Positions 1 through 9,400 of a stretch of 32,986 nt of DNA are shown piece by piece. Source of the stretch: JBOGED01 sp050743625. Its GTDB lineage: Bacteria > Actinomycetota > Nitriliruptoria > Euzebyales > Egibacteraceae. How positions within the stretch are numbered: the stretch's first letter is position 1; the number at the start of each line of letters is the position of its first letter. Below the pieces are notes generated by a model. It did no database searches. It was not told where the DNA came from and saw only the letters and a program-made list of their open reading frames with translations. Location of the stretch: contig JBOGED010000464.1 of NCBI GenBank assembly GCA_050743625.1, positions 1-32,986 on the forward strand. Direction: 5' to 3'. The translations under genes were made by a program, and so were the position numbers.

Positions 1-132
1 CGCGTCGGGAAACAGCCGGTCACGCTCCCGGTGCAACACCGCATACACCGAACGCTGGCCCAGCACCCGCTCGCAGAACGGGTTCACGTCATCGAACAGA
101 CCGCCCTGGCGATCAGCCACTCCCAACGTCAT
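1..132 (-). CDS. Transposase, N-terminal 44 codons (cut by window edge)
   Basis: Reading leftward from an ATG at 132, an open frame runs off the window edge. It begins MTLGVADRQGGLFDDV and ends its visible part with HRERDRLFPD. To my eye this is the N-terminus of an actinobacterial IS1182/IS5-like transposase, a DDE enzyme that cuts and joins the ends of its element. A purine-rich GGGAG lies just upstream of the ATG. The frame sits directly downstream of a DUF499 gene that stops about halfway along its family length, which fits an insertion sequence that landed in that gene. The catalytic region is outside the window, so the family assignment is tentative. Confidence 0.5.
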   Translation of the reverse strand, partial: MTLGVADRQGGLFDDVNPFCERVLGQRSVYAVLHRERDRLFPDA

Positions 133-222
133 GCGCCACTCCCAACCCAGAACCTGATCCCCCTCATTCTCGCCCAGAAACCATCGAAACGCCCGCACTC
201 ACCCCAAAAGACACCACCCACC
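133..222 (-). mobile_element. Terminal segment of the insertion sequence and its junction with the DUF499 gene
   Basis: This stretch lies between the transposase start and the point where DUF499 homology ends (after the residues SELTRYL). It has no gene of its own. The last seven codons of the truncated DUF499 frame (GGWCLLG) and its stop appear to be element sequence. The exact junction is probably within about 205-222. The opposite end is outside the window, so inverted repeats and a target duplication cannot be checked here. Confidence 0.45.
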
Positions 223-1908
223 TAGGTAACGAGTCAGCTCAGAGCCGACCGCGGGGGCATCGATCGGGACCGTCGCCGGCATGATCAACAGGCTCGAGTC
301 GTTGCGCTCCCACAGCTCATGTACGACCGCAGCCATGAGCCTCAGCACCCCTCGCGTGCGTTGGAACTTGTCAAGGGTGGACCACTCACCGTATAGCCGG
401 TCGAACACCTCCGGATGGATCGGGTAGGCGGCGGTCAACCGCCGCTCGTATTCAGCCTCTGAGCATCCAGAGGGGAACTCCGCCTTCTGCGTCCGGTAGA
501 GATTGCCAAAGGCCTTGACGACCGCGTCGCGCTCTGGGGCTGCCTCGGCGGGTAGGTCGTCGAACAGCCGGCGGCGGACGATCTCGAAGCCCTCCTCGGC
601 GGACGCCGTGCGCCACGACGACTCGACGCGGCCGATGACGTTCTTCAGGCGCTCGAGCGCCGCCCTCCCACCTTCGCCGCCGACCTCGATATCTGACGAG
701 GGGATCGACACGACGAGCAACGCCCCCTCGACGGCCCGAGCTGCCTCGGCCAACGTCTGCGCGAACGTGAATTGCGCGTCGAACGACCCGGCCGGCAGCC
801 CGTCGGCGCCGTACAGCTGGCGCGCGTAGGCGACCCACTCGTCAATCAGGATCAGGCATGGCGAGTAGTGGCGCAGCAGATCCACGAGCGCTGCCCCCGG
901 GCTGGTGTGCGTGCGGTCCGCGTCGGCTACGAGCTGGTAGGCGTCGGCGCCGCCGAGCTGCCAGGCCAGCTCACCCCACAGCGTGTGAACCGTGACCGCA
1001 TCAGTCTTCTGGTAGGCGACGCCTGGCGAGATCATCTGGCCGACGAGCACGGCGGTCTTGGCGCGCGGGGGTGGGTTGTACCCCGCCTCGGCCAGCATCG
1101 ACTCCATCCCGGGCAGCGTGATCGGTGAATGGCCGTTTGCGAGGTGGAACAGGGCGATCAGCGAGTGCGTCTTGCCACCACCGAAGTTCGTCTGCAGCTC
1201 GACGACCGGGTCGCCGCCGTCCTTCCAGAACCTCAAGACGGCGTTGAGCAGCAGTGCCCGTAGCCCGTCGGTCACGAACGTTCGGCGGAAGAACTCGACC
1301 GGGTCCTGGTACTCCTCGGCCGCCTCGCCACGCCACACCTGGTGCAGGTCGGCGGTGAACTCGGCCTGCTGATACCGCCCCGAGGCCACGTCACGGTGCG
1401 GCGTGACGAGCGCCCGCCATGGCTTCAGGCCTCCGGCCGGCTGCCCCTCGACGGGAGCGACCGCCACCTTGCGCTGGGTATGGCGCGCCTGTTCGTCGAA
1501 CCGTGTCCTCAGCAGGTCCTGGCGCATCCGGTCCACCTCGACCGCCTCGTCCCCGGCCGAGACCGCCAGCAACAGCCGGTGCACGGTGTCGAGCGCCCGG
1601 TGCGCGTCCTCGGTCGAGAACTTCTCTTGGTGTGCCCAGCGGTTACGGGTGCCCTGCAGCTCTCTGACGTAGGTCTGCTCGACGCGGTCGAGGACCTTTT
1701 TAAAGACCTTGTCCCACTCGTCCCACATCACCTTGAGCAGGAAGGAGCTGTCAGTGGGCGACACCTTCATTCCGGGGCGGGAGCGGTCGACCGCCTCTAG
1801 CCACTTGTTGCCGTACTCCGCTCGGCACGCATGGGAGACAAACGGTGTCAACCCGTCGCTGAGCAGCCCCAGCGCCTTCCCCACTCGTTCGTAGTTCGTA
1901 ACCGCCAT
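199..1908 (-). CDS. Swt1-type HEPN / DUF499 ATPase, C-terminally truncated by an insertion sequence
   Basis: 569 residues are visible, whereas DUF499 (COG1483) ATPases usually have around 1000. Residues 1-120 look like a Swt1-type HEPN domain, with the RNRWAH motif (R88, N89, H93) that forms the active site of HEPN ribonucleases. The ATPase follows, with Walker A TNFGGGKTH at 240-248 and Walker B CLILIDEW at 351-358. The frame ends shortly after SELTRYL, within the family's conserved region, and the next sequence leftward is a transposase start. It is the last gene of the defence operon, 23 bases after the DUF1156 methylase, with GGGAG as a likely ribosome site. Family knowledge suggests an ATP-driven partner of the methylase and helicase. 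RNase activity is inferred from the motif. The truncated product may be inactive. Confidence 0.8.
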   Translation of the reverse strand: MAVTNYERVGKALGLLSDGLTPFVSHACRAEYGNKWLEAVDRSRPGMKVSPTDSSFLLKVMWDEWDKVFKKVLDRVEQTYVRELQGTRNRWAHQEKFSTEDAHRALDTVHRLLLAVSAGDEAVEVDRMRQDLLRTRFDEQARHTQRKVAVAPVEGQPAGGLKPWRALVTPHRDVASGRYQQAEFTADLHQVWRGEAAEEYQDPVEFFRRTFVTDGLRALLLNAVLRFWKDGGDPVVELQTNFGGGKTHSLIALFHLANGHSPITLPGMESMLAEAGYNPPPRAKTAVLVGQMISPGVAYQKTDAVTVHTLWGELAWQLGGADAYQLVADADRTHTSPGAALVDLLRHYSPCLILIDEWVAYARQLYGADGLPAGSFDAQFTFAQTLAEAARAVEGALLVVSIPSSDIEVGGEGGRAALERLKNVIGRVESSWRTASAEEGFEIVRRRLFDDLPAEAAPERDAVVKAFGNLYRTQKAEFPSGCSEAEYERRLTAAYPIHPEVFDRLYGEWSTLDKFQRTRGVLRLMAAVVHELWERNDSSLLIMPATVPIDAPAVGSELTRYLGGWCLLG

Positions 1909-1931
1909 TTATGAGGTCTCCCGTGAATCGC

Positions 1932-4637
1932 TCACAGCAGGGTGTCTTGAGACGCGCCGGACGCGAGCCGGGCGATCTCGGGCCAGGCCACGACCAACGA
2001 GTTGTAGGCCAAGGCTTCCTTCGCCCACTTCTTCCGCTCGCAGATCGTATAGAGCCGGTAGGCCAACTCCCGCGCTGTCTCGCCGATCCCGCCGACGCGC
2101 CGCAGAAGGTCCGCCGCCTTCTCTTCCCCGCCGGTATCCAGCGCATGGATAAGGTACTGGCTGACCTCCCAGACCGTCAGGCGGGTGTCCTCGTCTGGGT
2201 CCCACGCCTCTGACAGCTCGCTCCGGTCAAGCAGCCGGACCTTGCCGCCCCGTGATTCGAGAAACCCGGCTTGGACAAGGCCGGTGATCGACGTGTTCTT
2301 CGCCTTCGACAGCGTCTCCGCCGTGCCGAACGACCCCGGGTTCATGCCGACGTCCTCGAACCACGCCAACGCCCACCGCGTATCCCCGTCGAAGTCACCC
2401 TCCTGCTCCGACAGCGTCTCGTCGAGCACCTGGTTGATCAGGCCCAACGCGGTGCGAACGGTCATGGATTGGCCATCAGCCTCGACCACCTTCGCGTAAC
2501 GCGAGAACACCCCCATACCTGGGCCGATGGCGGATTGCGCAAGGTCGACAGGAGCGATATTGCCCTGCTGCAGGTTGTGGAGAGCCTTGGGTAGCTCGGC
2601 CTTGAGGGCAGTGAGGAACTCCTTGCGGGTTGCCAGCGGCGCGTCGTCGGGGCGGAGTCGGCAGACGAGCGCAATGGATGAGGCAAGCGCGTTGCTTGCC
2701 ATCCCACGCATTCGTGTGGCGCCCTCAGTGCGAAGCGGCCAAGTGCCGTTCACCACCAAATCGGCCTGGAGCAATCCCTCAAGCATCGTCTCCCAGCCAG
2801 TCGAGACGGTGCCTTTGCCGTCGCTCTCTGCCTGCTTGAATGCATAAATAATAGTTAGCGGAAAAATATGCGCCTGAGTCAAGCGCATTCGCTTGAAGGC
2901 GGCGCCGATACCCACCTCGAAGTGTTTCTTTGCCGCGGCTCCATCCCCTCCATGACGGTACGGCTCCGCCACGAGTTCTTGCGTCTTGGGGACGAGCAAT
3001 GTGCTGAATAGATCGGAGTAGATTCCCTTGAGTGAACGGCGTAGCCACACGTAGAAAAAATCGGAGAGATTCGCATAACTGATATTATCGTAGTAAGGCG
3101 GGTCGGTGGCATAAACGACAGGGCAATCAGGTGTGAGATCAACAGCATCGAGCTGATGAAGCCTCGTTAAACCCCTTGCCGGTAACCGATCAAGTAAAGA
3201 GGCGGCTCCCGAAACAACCCCGAACCAATCTCCGCCAGCACCGGCGAACGGATGGACCTCTGCGAAGTCCCACACCAAGGGTATCGCCTGCCGACCGAAC
3301 GCAGGCGCGGACTTATCTTCACCCTTTCGCCACCTGGCAAGCGAGCAGTGAAACACCGCTGACTTGCTGGCGCTTAGGCCTAAGTACGTGGCTACGGCAT
3401 TGCCGTATTCAGCATCACCCCCCGTTACTCGCTCGCAGACCTCCCCGACGAGGTCCGAGAAGGTGCACAGAGCCACAAGTTGGCGATCCGTGAACAGGTG
3501 GTAGTGCTTGGTAAGACCATAAGCGGTGACCCAGATGTTTCGCGGGTCGTGAGGCAGATCGGCGCTAGGCACGTCGCCTGGTGGCACCGCTGATCGGGCG
3601 ATCCGCTCGTGCTCCTCGTTCGGCGGTAGGTAGATCCGCCGGCCGCGACCCGCGGCCACGATGGTCATCAACTGCGCGCCCATCCGACCGGCCTTGCCCT
3701 CCTCCCGGATGTAGCTCAACGGCACAGGGGTGCCGGTCGCAAGACATACCGCGCCGCCGCGGCCGACCGTCCCCTCTGGGCAGCCCGGCCCCGTCCTGAT
3801 CTCGAAGCGGATCTGCTTGTTCTCGCGGTCCACAATCGGCTGGACCCACGTCTCTTTGCCCTTCTTCGTCGATAGGGCGAACGATCGCACGAGCGGCATG
3901 GGGCCGTCCCAGGCGGGGTTTGGCGACTTAACCGTCCTGGCCCATAGCCAGGCGATGACCGTGGCGTCGCCCCCGCCGTGCTCGGGTGGGAGGGTGACCT
4001 TGGGGTACAGGTGGCCGATACGGCGTTCGGCCTCGTCGCGCATCCACTTGCCGTAGTAGCGGACGTCCTCGGCGAGGCCTTGCGCTCCCTTCCACGTGGC
4101 AGTCGACTTCAACCGTCCGCCGTCCGGGTGCACCGGTGGTTGGCCGGCGAACTTCGGGGGGATCTCGATCAATGCCTTGGTGATGAGCACGGCGACCGGG
4201 TTGAGGTCGCTCGCGTGCGCTTCCAGCCCCAAGCGCTGCGCCTCCAGCGGGATGGAGCCGCCGCCGCAGAATGGGTCGTAGATCGGCGGCGGGTTGCCGT
4301 CGCACGAGCGCATAATTTCAGCTCGGGCCTCTTCGAGAACATCCTCGTTCGTGGTGTTCTCCCACTTCACGAGCCGTTCGATGATCTCGAACAAGCGCTC
4401 ACGTTCGACCTTCTGCGCCTCCTCCGTTGGGAACTGATCTGGGTGAGCGGACGGATCGTCGACCAGTGAGGCGAACAGCACGGCTCTGCAAGCGGCCAGC
4501 GGTCGCCGAGCCCACCACAGGTGAAGGGTCGAGGGGTGGCCGTGGCGGATCGACTTCTCGCGAGCCGACTCCTTGTTGATCGCCTCCAGCGGCAGGGCGA
4601 CCTCGATCAGCTTGCGTTTGTAGGCTGCCTCGGTCAT
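1932..4637 (-). CDS. DUF1156 adenine-type DNA methyltransferase (COG1743)
   Basis: About 901 residues. Numbering from the alternative TTG at 4643, the DUF1156 signature HPSTLHLWWARRP is at 36-48, the SAM-binding motif DPFCGGGS at 123-130, and the catalytic motif DPPYYDN at 514-520. DPPY is typical of amino-group methylases acting on adenine or cytosine, and COG1743 is annotated as adenine-specific. I prefer the ATG at 4637, 2 bases after the DarG stop. The TTG at 4643 would overlap that stop. The zinc ribbon typical of the family looks degenerate: RTVKSPNPAW has Ser and Trp where cysteines are expected. The part coding for the catalytic motif (about 2840-3220) is visibly AT-richer than the rest. 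The likely role is marking self DNA for the surrounding defence cassette. Confidence 0.88.
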   Translation of the reverse strand: MTEAAYKRKLIEVALPLEAINKESAREKSIRHGHPSTLHLWWARRPLAACRAVLFASLVDDPSAHPDQFPTEEAQKVERERLFEIIERLVKWENTTNEDVLEEARAEIMRSCDGNPPPIYDPFCGGGSIPLEAQRLGLEAHASDLNPVAVLITKALIEIPPKFAGQPPVHPDGGRLKSTATWKGAQGLAEDVRYYGKWMRDEAERRIGHLYPKVTLPPEHGGGDATVIAWLWARTVKSPNPAWDGPMPLVRSFALSTKKGKETWVQPIVDRENKQIRFEIRTGPGCPEGTVGRGGAVCLATGTPVPLSYIREEGKAGRMGAQLMTIVAAGRGRRIYLPPNEEHERIARSAVPPGDVPSADLPHDPRNIWVTAYGLTKHYHLFTDRQLVALCTFSDLVGEVCERVTGGDAEYGNAVATYLGLSASKSAVFHCSLARWRKGEDKSAPAFGRQAIPLVWDFAEVHPFAGAGGDWFGVVSGAASLLDRLPARGLTRLHQLDAVDLTPDCPVVYATDPPYYDNISYANLSDFFYVWLRRSLKGIYSDLFSTLLVPKTQELVAEPYRHGGDGAAAKKHFEVGIGAAFKRMRLTQAHIFPLTIIYAFKQAESDGKGTVSTGWETMLEGLLQADLVVNGTWPLRTEGATRMRGMASNALASSIALVCRLRPDDAPLATRKEFLTALKAELPKALHNLQQGNIAPVDLAQSAIGPGMGVFSRYAKVVEADGQSMTVRTALGLINQVLDETLSEQEGDFDGDTRWALAWFEDVGMNPGSFGTAETLSKAKNTSITGLVQAGFLESRGGKVRLLDRSELSEAWDPDEDTRLTVWEVSQYLIHALDTGGEEKAADLLRRVGGIGETARELAYRLYTICERKKWAKEALAYNSLVVAWPEIARLASGASQDTLL

Positions 4638-4639
4638 CG

Positions 4640-5776
4640 TCAACCTGCCGCCTCGGCAAGCTCGGGCTCAAGCGGCAGGGCGTCCGATGGGCGCATGCTG
4701 ATCCAGCCGAGCAGGTTCAGACCTCGCACGGCCGCCGCGACCTCGTCGCGGTCAAGCGGCGGCTTTCGATGCACCTTCCACGCGAGCACCTCGTCGACGG
4801 CGTCCTGCTCGGTCGGCGTACCCGCACCTCGTGAACGGTTGCGGGCGACGAGGTGCGCTGCTGCGTAGTGCGCCGAGGCGAGCACCTCTGCGCGTGCGGT
4901 GTCGGCACGCAACAGCAGGTCAGCCACTCGCTCGACCACCGGCCGCCATTCCTCGATCTGGGTTCGATAGCGCTCGACCGCATCCTCGTACGTGGGACCC
5001 GTGTGGACTTCGAACATCTTGCCCAGCCGCCTCTCCGCGATCAGCCCGTTGTTCACCAACCTGGTTTGCAGGCGCTTCAGCTGGTCAGAGAATGGACCAT
5101 AGCTCCCGCGCCGATACTCGAGTCCTGTCGGGATGCCGGCTTGGGTGGCGAAGTACGCGAGCTTCTGGAACGTCGTGCGACCGATAGGCCAGTGATAAGG
5201 CTCACGCTCGACGAAGCGGAGAATGACGGCCAACGCGACGGCAGCGGGATCCAACCGCACTGGACCGTCGCCGGGCGAAACAGCCGGTCCGGTGTCGCAC
5301 GCGAGGAACTCGACGGCAAGCTCCGACTCTGGCGCGTCGTAGGGGGCATACAGCTCGACGTCGACGTCGAGGCTCGCCAACTTGCGATAGAGCGTCGGGC
5401 CGACCACCCGCCAGTCGAGTTGACCCTCACCGCATCCTAGCGGAGGAACGGCCAACGACTCGATTCCCCAGTCCTGGTAGTGTTCGGCCAGGTAGTCAAG
5501 CCCATTAGTAATGTCCGAGAGCTTGGCAACGGAGCGCCAGTGGTCCTTGGTCGGGAAATTAAGGACCCACGGAGGGATCAGCGACTTGTAGAGGTACGGT
5601 CGACCCAGCCACACATCCCCAGACGCGCAACGCCGCACATAATCCTCGTACATATCAGGAAATCGCTTCCGGAACCCAAGCGCGATTCCCTTCCCCATCA
5701 CGCCGACGCAGTTCACGGTGTTGACGAGCGTCTGCGCCTCGGACTCGAAAAGATCACCCTTGACCACGTTGATCAT
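4640..5776 (-). CDS. darG: DarG antitoxin: macro-domain DNA ADP-ribosylglycohydrolase with C-terminal DarT-binding domain
   Basis: 378 residues. Residues 1-155 are a macro domain, with the ADP-ribose-binding segments GDLFESEAQTLVNTVNC (7-23) and VMGKGIALGF, the DarG-type NFPTKDHWR with K77 (equivalent to the lysine needed for removing ADP-ribose from DNA), and PPLGCGEGQLDW (111-122). After a linker, residues 175-378 form a second domain with FQKLAYFA and GSYGPFSDQLKRLQ. This resembles a winged-helix/SocA-like antitoxin fold and matches the position of the DarG domain known to block DarT. The gene starts 6 bases after darT and ends 2 bases before the methylase ATG, so it is almost certainly co-translated with both. 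By family knowledge it reverses thymidine ADP-ribosylation and binds the toxin. Confidence 0.88.
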   Translation of the reverse strand: MINVVKGDLFESEAQTLVNTVNCVGVMGKGIALGFRKRFPDMYEDYVRRCASGDVWLGRPYLYKSLIPPWVLNFPTKDHWRSVAKLSDITNGLDYLAEHYQDWGIESLAVPPLGCGEGQLDWRVVGPTLYRKLASLDVDVELYAPYDAPESELAVEFLACDTGPAVSPGDGPVRLDPAAVALAVILRFVEREPYHWPIGRTTFQKLAYFATQAGIPTGLEYRRGSYGPFSDQLKRLQTRLVNNGLIAERRLGKMFEVHTGPTYEDAVERYRTQIEEWRPVVERVADLLLRADTARAEVLASAHYAAAHLVARNRSRGAGTPTEQDAVDEVLAWKVHRKPPLDRDEVAAAVRGLNLLGWISMRPSDALPLEPELAEAAG

Positions 5777-5782
5777 CTTCCG

Positions 5783-6391
5783 TCACATCCCCTCGCGGAA
5801 GAACTTGTACGGATCGAGTATGACTGGCAGAGATGGAGCTGCCGAGGACATCCGTCGCCGTGCTCCTCCTGAACCGACGTAAGCACCGACGATGAAGCCG
5901 GAATCAACGACCGTGGGTACTAAGACCTCGGCGCACATCGCCGACTGATGGCGCCATTCTGCGATCTGGTCATCTGGGTATTTCCACGAGGCCGCGAACA
6001 CCGTAGATTGATCGATTCGCCGGAGACCAGTCGAGGCATCAGCGAACCGTACGTAGTCGCTCGCGGCGTTCTGATCCGTGACGACAACGTCCGGTAGATC
6101 GAGGACCGCTGTCGATACCTGTAGTAGACAGATGGCGTGGACTGATGCTCCATACAGAACTTTCGACAACATGATGTTGCGGCCGTTGACGTACAAATTG
6201 ACATACTCATGGAGACGACAGCCACCCGGCACCTGCTTCTTCGCCCGTCGCGCTTGGATGTCCTCCATGGCCACAGATGTGTGTACGACATCCTCGGCGG
6301 CGACATGGCAGAGCAACCCCAGCTTCAACATCGAAGGGACGTTGTCGATCGCCGTGATGTAGTGCAGCTCCGCCAGTTGGCTGCGGTCCAC
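5783..6391 (-). CDS. darT: DarT toxin: DNA ADP-ribosyltransferase (DUF4433)
   Basis: 202 residues, the normal DarT length. The N-terminal LHYITAIDNVPSMLKLGL is the family's NAD-binding start. RRAKKQV (48-54) holds the expected catalytic arginine. HEYVNLYVNGRNIML (61-75) matches the substrate-loop region, and AEVLVP carries the expected catalytic glutamate (E155). DarT uses NAD+ to attach ADP-ribose to thymidine in single-stranded DNA, blocking replication. I place the start at GTG 6391 because GAGGAAG lies 8-9 bases upstream; no ATG fits. It follows the helicase stop by 20 bases and precedes darG by 6, so it is inside one operon rather than a free-standing module. All expected active-site residues are present, so it should be active. 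Confidence 0.88.
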   Translation of the reverse strand: MDRSQLAELHYITAIDNVPSMLKLGLLCHVAAEDVVHTSVAMEDIQARRAKKQVPGGCRLHEYVNLYVNGRNIMLSKVLYGASVHAICLLQVSTAVLDLPDVVVTDQNAASDYVRFADASTGLRRIDQSTVFAASWKYPDDQIAEWRHQSAMCAEVLVPTVVDSGFIVGAYVGSGGARRRMSSAAPSLPVILDPYKFFREGM

Positions 6392-6411
6392 CTAACATAC
6401 TTCCTCGAGTC

Positions 6412-9400
6412 TCATGCCGGGGTCTCCCCTCGGGCGAAGTAACGTTTCCAGTCAAGGTTGACGCTGATGGCGTCGAAGGGGAGATCCCCGACATCCTCGA
6501 AGGCGTGGCGTAGGTAACGGACGGATGGCGCGATGGCGTCTTCAATCTCGACGAGGGCGAGGACGTGCTGGTCGGGCTTGTTCCGGCCGACGCAGACCTC
6601 GCTTCGGGTCACCGTGAAGGATTCATCGCCCGCCACTCGGCCTTTGACCTCGATGAACCACAGGGTGCCGTCGAGATCCTTGGACTCTATGTCGTACCCC
6701 TTGTTGTGGGGTGGCATCTCGACGGCGATGCGGCCACGGTCCTTTTCCGCCGCGAGCACCGCATCGACAGCGGCGCGCTCGGCGGCGGACCGCTCGCGTG
6801 TGCGTTTCGCGATGGTCCCGCGCAGCCTGGCCAGCAGACCCGCGGGGACGACAAGGGCACCGCCGACCGGGACCGGAGGCAAGGACGACAGCTGGCGCTC
6901 GGCCTCGAGGTCCTCAAGCCGGCGCTTGAGCCGGGCTTCTAGCTCGTCGGCGCGCTGGCGAGCTTTGGCAGAGTTCATGCCGCTGCGGGGTAGCTTGCCG
7001 GCGAGCTCCTTTTGCTTGATCTGGTTGGCCCGGTGGTCCCAGTGCTGGATCTCCGACTGGAGCCGGTCCTTGACCGCGGCGGTCGTCCGATCCACACGGT
7101 CGAGCGTCCGGCGCCGCACCTCGTCCACGTGGCCGCGCGCGAGGTGGACGCCGTGGTCAAGCGCTCTCGCCTCCAACTCCTCTCGCACCCAGCCGCCCTC
7201 GATCACCGGCGTAAGGAGGACCAACTCCTCAGGGGTCGCCGGACGGTAGTCGAGGTACGGCGCCCACCCGGCGCCACGAGCCGCGCCGAGCTGGTCGACC
7301 TCCACGAACTCGAACCGCTGCGACACGACCCGCCGGTCGCCGGCCACGGTGCTGCGCCCGTCGACCACCGCGTGCTGAAGATAGAGGAGCACGCGGGCAC
7401 TGTCACTGGGATCGCTCTCGTCGATCAGGACTGTCCCTTGTCGCAGCAGTGTGTCGTACCGCTCGAGGATGAGGTCGATCACCCCGTCGAGCAGGGGATG
7501 GCTCGGGCTGACGTACTGGGCCAGCGGCCGACCTTCGACGGCGATGAGGTGGTTCTCGAACGTGATCCGCTCGTAGCGACGCAGCAGCGGAGCGCCCATG
7601 CCGATCTGACGGTCCCGCCGCCGTAGCTCCGCAGGGACGTGGGTGATCTCAAAGCGCCCAGGCTCCCGCTCGCGGATGGCGCCGCCAAGCATTCGGAATG
7701 CCTCGAAGAAGAAGGAGCGAATGAAGTGAGGCTGCAGTTTGCGGGCCTCGGCACGCTCCATCTCATCGCGGATGCGCTCGACGTCGGCCGCGGTCATGAC
7801 GTCGCTGTAGAGCGCGCGTTCCGAGACGACCTCGCGTAGGGAGTCCGCGACCGTGGCGTCGACGATCTCGCGCAGCCGCGCTTTCACCTCAGGCTGGTCG
7901 CCGTAGCGGACCGCTTCGATGAGGAGGTCTCGTAAGCTCTGGTCCCGGAAGGCCTCGCCGAGCACGTCGAAGACGTGATCACCCAAGGCCTTGCGCTGCT
8001 CGTCGAGCTTCTCGAATAGCCGGTGGAAGACGTAGCCTTCACGGGTGTCCTCAGCTACGAGGTTCCACAGGTGACAGACCTCCTTCTGGCCGATCCGGTG
8101 CACCCGCCCGAACCGTTGCTCAATGCGGTTGGGGTTCCAGGGCAGGTCATAGTTGACCATCAGGTGCGCACGTTGGAGGTTGATGCCCTCTCCGGCGGCG
8201 TCTGTCGCAACCAGGACGAGTACGTCCTTGTCTTGAGTAAAGGCCTCTTGTATCTTGCGGCGCTCCTCGCGGGGCACACCGCCGTGGATGCTGACCACGG
8301 CCTCGGCGCGGCCAAGCAAGCCTTGAATCTTGCCGACCAGATAGCTCAGGGTGTCACGGTGCTCGCTGAAGATGATCAGCTTCCGGCGATGCCCGTGCGC
8401 GTCGAACATCTCGGGGGTGTGCTGGAGAAGTCTGGACAGCTCCTCCCACTTGCGGTCGGCGCCAGAGTCGCGCACCTCTCGCGCGTGATGCTCGAGATCG
8501 GCAAGGGTGGCGATCTCGCGCTCGAGCTCGGCGATGGTGCGAGCCGCGGAGGCCTGGTCGACCAACTCCTCCTCGAGCTCCTCCCGCTCGCCCTCCGGAA
8601 GATCCTCGGTGTCGAAGCCTTCGTCGGCGCCGCGGAACTCGTCTGGGATCCGTGGCGTCCCGAGCGCGGCCTGGAGCTGCGCGCCGCGCTTTCGCATACG
8701 CTCCTGCGCCACCCGGTCCTCCAGCCGTTTCCGGCGGCGGCTCAGCGAACGGTAGATGGCTTCGGGTGACGAGGCGAGCCGGCGCTGGAGCGCGGTGAGA
8801 GCGAACCCCACAACGGCGCCTCGGCGGCCCTCACCCTCGGCCTTGAGCCGGTCAGCCCGGTTCATCTCCCGCTGGACGTACTCCGTGACGAGGTTGTAGA
8901 GCAGCGCCTCAGCGTCTGACAGCGGGTAGGTGGGGCTGTAGGCGCGCCGCTCGGGGAACAGCGGCGTCCCGTCGAACTTGAGGAGCTTCTCCTTGACCAG
9001 CCGGCGCATCAGGTCGGACGTGTCGGCCGCATGCGCCCCGTCACGCGGCTTGCCCTCGAACCGGTCGCTGTCGAGCAGCGCGAGAAATAGCTGGAAGTCC
9101 GCCTCGATGCCGGCGTGCGGCGTCGCCGTCATGAGGAGCAGGTGACGGGCGACCGAACCCGCCAGCCGGCCCAGCTTGTAACGCTTGGTCTCCTTGACCT
9201 CGCCGCCGAGGTAGTGCGCCGACATCTTGTGAGCCTCGTCGACGATGACGAGGTCCCAGTCGGTGGCCTGCAGCTTGGCCTGCAGGTCCTCACGCCGCGA
9301 CAGATGGTCGAGACGCGCGATCAGCAAGGGCTTCTCGGCGAACGGGTTGCCGCTGCGCGCGGCCTCGATCATGTCCTTGGTGAGAATCTCGAAGCTGAGC

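Noticed and set aside
31..225. Small plus-strand open frame at the left edge
   Set aside because: It is antisense to the transposase start and insertion-sequence end; no family resemblance and no ribosome site.
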